DNA of 64,000 bases, from contig NZ_VWSG01000011.1 of assembly GCF_008629655.1 (NCBI RefSeq), forward strand, positions 1-64,000, written 5' to 3'. The DNA comes from Paenimyroides baculatum (GTDB taxonomy: Bacteria > Bacteroidota > Bacteroidia > Flavobacteriales > Flavobacteriaceae). Positions within the stretch are counted from its first letter, which is position 1. The number at the start of each line of letters is the position of its first letter. Below the pieces are notes generated by a model, which had not been told where the DNA came from, made no database searches, and saw only the letters and a list, made by a program, of their open reading frames with translations. Below, piece by piece: positions 52,265 to 58,145 of the stretch. The translations under genes were made by a program, and so were the position numbers.

Positions 52265-52825
52265 ATGAAAAATCTAATTTTATTATTTATGATCGTTTTC
52301 CTGACGTCGGGAATATGTTCTTGTAGATCAAAAAAAAGCACGACTGATTTTAAACATACCGAAACCGAAAATGTTTCTATTGTCGACAATTCAACTGTTG
52401 AAAAAAAAGAAACGATTATGGTAAACAACCAAGAAACAAAAACCGAAGTTGTTACCGATAAATCATTCTTTGAAGCGTGGATGAGTTTTGAAAGTGATAA
52501 AATTACTATTACAGATAATCAAGGAAACAAAACCGAAATTACCAACCCACGGATCAATAAAAAATCATCACAGACAAACGATGTTTCAAAATCCGATCAA
52601 ACGGACATCAAACAAGAAAAGTCTGCTGTATCCGAAGAAAACCAACAAAATAATGTTGCTGTATCAAATAACCGTCAAATAAAAACTGAACTGCAGAAAA
52701 AAGATGCAAGTAAAGGTAAAGAGCCGGTTTGGTTGTATGTCGTTGGGGCGGTTGTGCTTGGTGGTTTGGCTTATGGAATTTTAAAAAAGTTTAATTTAAT
52801 AAAGTTTAAAAATGAGATTAATTAG
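52265..52825 (+). CDS. Predicted single-protein spanin (u-spanin-like lipoprotein)
   Basis: From ATG 52265 this 186-aa protein has a lipoprotein signal (MKNLILLFMIVFLTSGICSC, lipobox Cys). A polar, Lys/Gln/Asn-rich middle and a C-terminal membrane segment (VWLYVVGAVVLGGLAYGI) with basic tail follow. An outer-membrane lipid at one end and an inner-membrane helix at the other is the topology of unimolecular spanins, which fuse the two membranes at the end of phage lysis. It directly follows the endolysin. Call rests on topology and position. Confidence 0.7.
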   Translation: MKNLILLFMIVFLTSGICSCRSKKSTTDFKHTETENVSIVDNSTVEKKETIMVNNQETKTEVVTDKSFFEAWMSFESDKITITDNQGNKTEITNPRINKKSSQTNDVSKSDQTDIKQEKSAVSEENQQNNVAVSNNRQIKTELQKKDASKGKEPVWLYVVGAVVLGGLAYGILKKFNLIKFKNEIN

Positions 52826-53150
52826 TGTAGAAGAATTTAAAAAAGAAAATAAAGACCTTTTAAAAAAGTGGTCTAAGATGAGCAAAGAAGAGTTGCTTGA
52901 AGAAATTGTAAAAGAAAGCACTGATGCTATGAATATGTGCGAAAGGGTACAATTATTCATGGTTGAATGTACCGACATGAGTAAGACAAATTATACTTTA
53001 GATGTTATTAAAACTCTTATTTCAGAAAAAAAAGAAAGAGAAATTGCTGACTGGTGTTCGATGACTGTCGAAGATTCTGAAGGTGACGATCAATATATAT
53101 TATCTGAAGTAAAGGAAAAAGCTAAGGAGGGGATGTGGTCAGAAAATTAA
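52812..53150 (+). CDS. Unknown phage protein
   Basis: 112 aa, helical, acidic (KWSKMSKEELLEEIVKES), overlapping the spanin gene by 14 nt. No family recognised. Terminator 26 bp downstream closes the lysis block. Confidence 0.5.
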   Translation: MRLISVEEFKKENKDLLKKWSKMSKEELLEEIVKESTDAMNMCERVQLFMVECTDMSKTNYTLDVIKTLISEKKEREIADWCSMTVEDSEGDDQYILSEVKEKAKEGMWSEN

Positions 53151-53175
53151 TTTAAAGAAAGGAGAAATATCTATT

Positions 53176-53206
53176 AAGCGATGCAGAAATGTATCGCTTT
53201 TTTTTG
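53176..53206 (+). terminator. Terminator of the fibre/lysis block
   Basis: 9-bp stem with one G-T pair (53176-53184 with 53191-53199, 6-nt loop) followed by seven T. Confidence 0.8.
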
Positions 53207-53208
53207 TT

Positions 53209-53667
53209 TTAAAACTTATATTTTAGGGAATGGTCTAAAATCATATCTGTCAATTTACTTTTAATATAAATTGCATCCGGTTTTTCTAAAAATCCTAATG
53301 GTGCATAATCGATATATCTTTTTTGGAAGTTTTCAAACATTTCTTTACTGAAAACATACTTCAATTCTTTCCTCCGGTTGTTCAAATAAAGATCCAAATC
53401 TTCGTAGGACGACATTGTCGGTGAATATGCAAAAGATAAAAGTTCGGGCACGCCTTCCAAAAACCAAATTAAAAGTTCGTTGCTTTCATCTTCCAATGGC
53501 GTAAAAAAATAATCATCAACACTGTAGTTTACAATAAAATCCGTTTTGAACCTCTCGTTGAAGTCTGTTAAATTTTTAGAAATTATATTCATGTTGGACC
53601 AGTGCTCTGGCTCAATTTCTATATCAAAATCTAATTCGATGCAAACGACATTTTTAAACGTTCTCAT
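53209..53667 (-). CDS. Unknown acidic protein on the opposite strand (moron candidate)
   Basis: 152 aa, acidic, soluble, no recognised domain. It is transcribed against the phage late genes and shares a 42-bp divergent promoter region with umuC. Opposite orientation, own promoter and isolation suggest expression during lysogeny. Function unknown. Confidence 0.5.
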   Translation of the reverse strand: MRTFKNVVCIELDFDIEIEPEHWSNMNIISKNLTDFNERFKTDFIVNYSVDDYFFTPLEDESNELLIWFLEGVPELLSFAYSPTMSSYEDLDLYLNNRRKELKYVFSKEMFENFQKRYIDYAPLGFLEKPDAIYIKSKLTDMILDHSLKYKF

Positions 53668-53697
53668 ATTTTAACTTTAACGCATTGTCCAATTTAA

Positions 53698-53705
53698 TAA
53701 TTTTG
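53698..53705 (+). promoter_or_regulatory. -7 box of the prophage umuC promoter
   Basis: TAATTTTG (TAnnTTTG consensus), 4 nt before the ATG at 53710. The 44 bp ending at the ATG (53669-53712) align without gaps to those of chromosomal umuC, including the upstream block TTTTAACTTTA. Confidence 0.65.
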
Positions 53706-53709
53706 TATC

Positions 53710-54963
53710 ATGTATGCGCTTGTAGATTGCAATAATTTTTATGCAAGTTGTGAAAGAATTTTTAAACCACAACTTCGAAATGTGCCCATCGTTGTATTAA
53801 GTAACAACGACGGTTGTGTTATAGCGCGTAGTAATGAAGCTAAAGAATTAGGTATTCCAATGGGTGCGCCTGCTTTTGAATATCGAACTATTTTCAAAGA
53901 AAAAGGTGTTCAGGTTTTTTCGTCGAACTATGCTTTGTATGGCGACATGAGCAATCGTGTAACTATTATTTTGAAACGCTACACACCGGAGATTGAAGTC
54001 TATTCAATTGATGAATCATTTTTAAAACTGAAGGGTTTTGAAAAGTACAATCTAACAGAGTATTGTTTAAAAATTAGAGAAGAAGTATTGCAAAGCACAT
54101 TGATACCAACATGCGTTGGTGTTGCGCCTACTAAAGCTTTAGCCAAAGTAGCAAATCGTATTGCTAAGAAGTTTCCACAATTCAAAGGTGTTTATGTTAT
54201 CGATACCGATGAAAAAAGAATCAAAGCTTTAAAGTGGTTGGATATTGAAGATGTTTGGGGAATTGGCCGCCAATTCGCGAAGAAACTAAAAGCAAGAGGT
54301 GTAAACAAAGCATATCAGTTTACCCAGTTGCCAAATGAATATGTAAGAAAGGAATTTTCAGTTGTAGGTTTGCGATTGAAAAAAGAACTTGAAGGATTAT
54401 CTGTTTTAGATTTGGAAGAAGTAGCAAACAAAAAGAACATTGCAACAACGCGGTCATTTGATAAAACATACGGTGAGAAATCCTATCTTGAAGAAAGGAT
54501 ATCTACGTTCGCGGCAACATGTGCTGAAAAGTTGAGAAATCAAAAAAGTACATGCAATATTGTAACAGTTTTCATTTATACAAACCCTTTCAATGAAAAC
54601 AACCAACAGTATTACAAATCGATCAATGTTACAATACCATACGGAACCAATTCAAGTATCGAATTGTCAAAGTATGCGAAAAAAGGCTTAGATTTAATAT
54701 TTAAAGATGGCTATCAGTACAAAAAAGCTGGTGTAATTGTTGGAGGTATTGCGCCCGAAAACGAAAAGCAGTTCAATATGTTCGAAGATGAACCGGTGCA
54801 ACACCGCAAAGCGATGAACGTGATTGACAAATTAAATTTTAAATACGGTACCAAAAAATTAAAGTTGGGTTCTCAGGCTTTAGATAAAACTTGGAAAATG
54901 CGCCAGGATCTATTAAGCCCGAATTATACAACAATGTGGGATGATGTTTTAGAAGTAGGATAA
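53710..54963 (+). CDS. umuC: Prophage UmuC, Y-family translesion polymerase
   Basis: Same 417-aa length as the chromosomal copy at 7654-8907 and closely similar throughout. D6 (VDCNNF) and D101-E102 (YSIDESF), the FSSNYALYGDM motif and the C-terminal LGSQALDKTWKMRQ are all kept, so it should be active. Differences are spread along the protein, so it is not a recent copy. It precedes umuD (4-nt gap) and a SRAP gene, forming a DNA-damage cassette in the late region. Confidence 0.94.
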   Translation: MYALVDCNNFYASCERIFKPQLRNVPIVVLSNNDGCVIARSNEAKELGIPMGAPAFEYRTIFKEKGVQVFSSNYALYGDMSNRVTIILKRYTPEIEVYSIDESFLKLKGFEKYNLTEYCLKIREEVLQSTLIPTCVGVAPTKALAKVANRIAKKFPQFKGVYVIDTDEKRIKALKWLDIEDVWGIGRQFAKKLKARGVNKAYQFTQLPNEYVRKEFSVVGLRLKKELEGLSVLDLEEVANKKNIATTRSFDKTYGEKSYLEERISTFAATCAEKLRNQKSTCNIVTVFIYTNPFNENNQQYYKSINVTIPYGTNSSIELSKYAKKGLDLIFKDGYQYKKAGVIVGGIAPENEKQFNMFEDEPVQHRKAMNVIDKLNFKYGTKKLKLGSQALDKTWKMRQDLLSPNYTTMWDDVLEVG

Positions 54964-54967
54964 TAAT

Positions 54968-55432
54968 ATGATAAAGTTTATTAAAGCTCCGGTATTTGGT
55001 AAAGAATTGGAGAATATTCCGGTTAATGGAGAAGGACAAAAATATTTGGTTAAATATTTAGGTGGTGTTCAGGCGGGGTTTCCATCGCCGGCAGAAGATT
55101 TTCTGGCCGATACAATGAGTTTGGATGAAAGATATCTTTCTAAAAAGGAAAGTACATTTATCAATAAAGTAAAATCGTTGTCGATGTTCCCAGAATATCA
55201 GATCGGGGATTTCATTATTCTACGCTCTGATTATGAACCACAGCATGAAGATGATGTTGTAGTTTCAATCAATAATTCAGAATATACATTGAAACGTTTC
55301 GACAAAGCTAAAAACATGTTGATTGCTTTGAATACAGAATATTCCAATAGCGTAAAAATTGATGATGGTGATGAAGTGATAATTTTGGGTGTGGTTGATG
55401 CGCTTGTGCGCGAAAAGAAAAAAAGGAGGTAG
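54968..55432 (+). CDS. umuD: Prophage UmuD-like S24 peptidase
   Basis: 154 aa, closely related to the chromosomal copy at 7202-7657. Cleavage site A-G in QAGFPSPAEDF; catalytic Ser in KSLSMFPEY and Lys in SEYTLKRF. It should cleave itself and pair with the adjacent UmuC. C-terminus KKKRR is basic, as in the chromosomal copy. Followed after 2 nt by the SRAP gene. Confidence 0.92.
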   Translation: MIKFIKAPVFGKELENIPVNGEGQKYLVKYLGGVQAGFPSPAEDFLADTMSLDERYLSKKESTFINKVKSLSMFPEYQIGDFIILRSDYEPQHEDDVVVSINNSEYTLKRFDKAKNMLIALNTEYSNSVKIDDGDEVIILGVVDALVREKKKRR

Positions 55433-55434
55433 GT

Positions 55435-56052
55435 ATGTGTTTTTTTTATGGCGTTAGCAAAAGCAATAAGCAGATTGAAAAAGCTTTTAAAGCGAAGTTC
55501 GATCAAGATGGTTTTCAGCCTGTAGTGGAAGCAAACGGTTTCGCGCATCCGTTTATGCCGATAATTGTAGATCAACGACCGGATATCATTACCGGTGCAA
55601 ATTGGGGATTGCTGCCAACCTGGGCAAAAGATACTACGTTTCAAAAAAACACGCTTAACGCACGAATCGAAACATTAGAAGAAAAACCTTCTTTTAGGAA
55701 TTCGATCAATAACCGGTGTTTGATTCCGGCATCGCATTTTTTTGAATGGCATTGGAACGATGACAAAGGAAAGGTAAAACAGAAATACCAGATAAGTGTT
55801 GCAAATGAAGAACTGTTTGCTTTTGCAGGATTGTATTCTGTTTGGAATAATCCGCAGACTGGTGTTCCTATGATTACTTACACGATACTAACAACAGAAG
55901 CCAACGAACTAATGGCAGAAATACACAACAACAAAAAAAGAATGCCCGTTGTTTTGAACAGCGAGCATCATGACCTTTGGTTAAAAGGTGAGAATATTAA
56001 AACTTTTGCTTTTCCTTACGAAGTTAATCTAATGGCCAATCCAGTTCTTTAA
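55435..56052 (+). CDS. SRAP (HMCES/YedK) family protein
   Basis: This 205-aa protein has the catalytic Cys2 exposed after Met removal (MCFFYG), TLNARIETLEEKPSFR, CLIPASHFFEW and NNKKRMPVVL: the SRAP active-site set (Cys2, Asn, Glu, His). Members form a covalent bond with abasic sites in single-stranded DNA and so protect them from strand breakage. It lies directly behind umuC-umuD, completing a prophage cassette for tolerating DNA damage. It overlaps the convergent gene at 56024 by 29 bp. Confidence 0.92.
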   Translation: MCFFYGVSKSNKQIEKAFKAKFDQDGFQPVVEANGFAHPFMPIIVDQRPDIITGANWGLLPTWAKDTTFQKNTLNARIETLEEKPSFRNSINNRCLIPASHFFEWHWNDDKGKVKQKYQISVANEELFAFAGLYSVWNNPQTGVPMITYTILTTEANELMAEIHNNKKRMPVVLNSEHHDLWLKGENIKTFAFPYEVNLMANPVL

Positions 56053-56416
56053 CTTTTTCCACTAGATCCTGATAACTTAAATTTTCTTTGTAGTGAACAT
56101 CGATGCGCTTTTCGCCATCAATAATTATTGCAAAGCTTTCCGGATTAACGGTGTTGTCAATCTCATATACGAATTCTGTTGATAGTTCATCATCCAAAAC
56201 ATTGAAAGGTTCATATTCAAAAACATAATCAAATTCACCTTCTGTGTGAATGTTTATTATCAGTTCTGCAAATCTGCAACATTCATCTAGTGCAATGTTG
56301 TGGTAAAAGAATTGAGTTGCGGTAATTTCAACCATGTATTCAAACTCCAAAGGAATATCGATCCATGTACTAAAAACAAATTCCAATACGTTGCTAATGT
56401 ATTCATGTAATTTCAT
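56024..56416 (-). CDS. Very acidic unknown protein on the opposite strand
   Basis: 130 aa with more than a quarter Asp/Glu and few basic residues, no recognised domain. The 3' end overlaps the SRAP gene on the other strand, and the start is 36 bp from late promoter P4 (divergent). Strong acidity is a feature of DNA-mimic anti-restriction or anti-repressor proteins, but that is only a suggestion. Confidence 0.5.
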   Translation of the reverse strand: MKLHEYISNVLEFVFSTWIDIPLEFEYMVEITATQFFYHNIALDECCRFAELIINIHTEGEFDYVFEYEPFNVLDDELSTEFVYEIDNTVNPESFAIIIDGEKRIDVHYKENLSYQDLVEKVKELDWPLD

Positions 56417-56451
56417 AACAGCTATTTTAATTTAAAATTACAAAAATTTAC

Positions 56452-56487
56452 TGTCCTTTTTTACAACTTCCAAAAAATGCAACTTTG
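56452..56487 (+). promoter_or_regulatory. Phage late promoter P4 (TGTCC class)
   Basis: TGTCCTTTTTT at 56452, A at base 30, TTTG with G at base 36 (56487). It drives the tail-completion genes from 56504 (16-nt gap). Confidence 0.7.
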
Positions 56488-56503
56488 AATAAATTTCAAA
56501 GCT

Positions 56504-57229
56504 ATGGATGTAACTATAGATATTAATATTCCCGATACATGGAACCTGTTAACCGATGATCAGTTAAAACGAATTGCCAAAGCCCAAAACCTTAAAGGTG
56601 ATTTATTTGATTTGGCGGTGTGGTTGATACTCAATAACGCACACAAATACAACTTCGTTAAAAAGCATAAACTAAAAGCTGTTTTACAATTGGTGCCATT
56701 AAGCGAATTAAAAACACATTATAAATTTATTTATGAAGATGTTAAGCGTGAAAAGTTTATCGATCTGGTTGGCTACAAGAAACCATTAGATAGATTGTTT
56801 GATTTCAGCATTGAACGTTTCAGTTACGCCGATGGACTTTTTAATAAATTTTTGGAAACAAACGATTACAACTACCTACAACATTTAACGGCGGTACTTT
56901 ATCTCAAGAAAAACGAGGTTTTTAATTGGGATTTACAAAACCAACGTGCCAAACGTTTTAAACGTTTGCCAAAACACATCTTAATTGCCGTGCATCTTTG
57001 TTATTCAGGATGCAAAAATCATCTGGTTAAAAAGTATCCAAAGGTTTATCCAAAGGTTATATCGCAACAAAAAAAGTCAAACGGTAACCACTCGTTTTTA
57101 GATGTTGTTTTGTCAATGTCCGGGCAAAAGTTTGGTACCTACAACGAAACCAAAGCCACACGCCTGCATACGTTTATGAGTGAATTTACCAACACTATAA
57201 TTACACAAGAAAAATGGAAAGAAAAATAG
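56504..57229 (+). CDS. Unknown phage protein of the tail block
   Basis: 241 aa, basic (KRLPKHILIAVHLCYSGCKN), helical, no recognised domain. First gene after P4; it overlaps the next by 16 nt. By position a tail-assembly or completion factor upstream of the tape measure. Confidence 0.5.
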   Translation: MDVTIDINIPDTWNLLTDDQLKRIAKAQNLKGDLFDLAVWLILNNAHKYNFVKKHKLKAVLQLVPLSELKTHYKFIYEDVKREKFIDLVGYKKPLDRLFDFSIERFSYADGLFNKFLETNDYNYLQHLTAVLYLKKNEVFNWDLQNQRAKRFKRLPKHILIAVHLCYSGCKNHLVKKYPKVYPKVISQQKKSNGNHSFLDVVLSMSGQKFGTYNETKATRLHTFMSEFTNTIITQEKWKEK

Positions 57230-57705
57230 ATCCTGATAAAATATTACAGCTTCACGAAACAATTGCCAATAGACATAAAGGCATCAACGGTTTTTACCGA
57301 TTTAACCTAAAAGAAATTGAGGGGCAGTTTAGAAAAGGAGTTAAAACCCCTGCATTACTCTTGCTTTCACATAGCAGTGCATTAAATACAAATGCAAATA
57401 AAACAGCTAATTTTAATACGCACTTTGTAAGCCTGCTTATTATTGATTTTGCGGGTAAACCCAACGATTTTACAAAAGAAAACATCGTACTCAATGAAAC
57501 ATACTATCTGGCATTAGATGTTGTTAGTTATTTAAAAAAAGAACATGCAGATGAAACCAGTTTTTTATATTCTTTGTTTGAAATAAGCAGTGTAAGCATT
57601 GAAAAAGTAGGTCCAATCTTCGATAATATGTTTGGTTGGAATTTAATTTTCTCTTTAAAAAACCAAGAACCTTTCTGCTTTGAACCCGACAAATGGGAAG
57701 ATTAA
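57214..57705 (+). CDS. Unknown phage protein of the tail block
   Basis: 163 aa, mixed alpha/beta with hydrophobic strands (FVSLLIIDFAG), coupled to the gene before. Position suggests tail completion. It ends just before a terminator. Confidence 0.5.
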   Translation: MERKIDPDKILQLHETIANRHKGINGFYRFNLKEIEGQFRKGVKTPALLLLSHSSALNTNANKTANFNTHFVSLLIIDFAGKPNDFTKENIVLNETYYLALDVVSYLKKEHADETSFLYSLFEISSVSIEKVGPIFDNMFGWNLIFSLKNQEPFCFEPDKWED

Positions 57706-57708
57706 TAT

Positions 57709-57734
57709 AAACCGCCAAATATGGCGGTTTTTTC
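57709..57734 (+). terminator. Terminator upstream of late promoter P5
   Basis: Perfect 9-bp stem AAACCGCCA/TGGCGGTTT with loop AATA followed by TTT; 2 bp before the TGTCC element, as at P2. Confidence 0.85.
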
Positions 57735-57735
57735 A

Positions 57736-57771
57736 TGTCCTTTTTTACGCTTTTTTCCAAACCTAACTTCG
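57736..57771 (+). promoter_or_regulatory. Phage late promoter P5 (TGTCC class)
   Basis: TGTCCTTTTTT at 57736; TA at bases 29-30 and TTCG at bases 33-36 (one mismatch to TTTG). It precedes the gene at 57789 and the tape measure. Confidence 0.65.
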
Positions 57772-57788
57772 TTTAAAATATCATTGAT

Positions 57789-58142
57789 ATGAGCGAACGC
57801 GAAATAGCACAGCAGGCAGTTAACAAACTTCAAAACGCCGTAAACCACAATATTACCCGAATGTTTGATCCTAGCGGTAAAGCAGGCGGTATGCGGTTGA
57901 ATACAACAGTAAAACCACGATTCAATAAAGGGCAAATGGTACGCTTAAGCGTTGTTGGTCCTAAACATTTATACGTTCAAAATTACGGCTTCGAAGGTGT
58001 TAAGAAAAACGGCATTAATATGCGTTTGGAACAAACAGATGTTGTAAACAACGCTATTGAAAGCAGCAATGTTGTTGAGTTTTTGGCACAGGCAATTGGC
58101 GAAGCACGTGCTGATGAAGTGATCATACAATTTAAAGGTTAG
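57789..58142 (+). CDS. Small phage tail-block protein
   Basis: 117 aa, opening with a helix (REIAQQAVNKLQNAVN) and then beta-rich. In tailed phages a protein of this size often lies directly before the tape measure. No family recognised; structural role by position. Confidence 0.5.
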   Translation: MSEREIAQQAVNKLQNAVNHNITRMFDPSGKAGGMRLNTTVKPRFNKGQMVRLSVVGPKHLYVQNYGFEGVKKNGINMRLEQTDVVNNAIESSNVVEFLAQAIGEARADEVIIQFKG

Positions 58143-58145
58143 ACA

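Noticed and set aside
53685-53705. TGTCC before the prophage umuC as another late promoter
   Set aside because: It lacks the T run and the TTTG box is at base 17-20 instead of 33-36.
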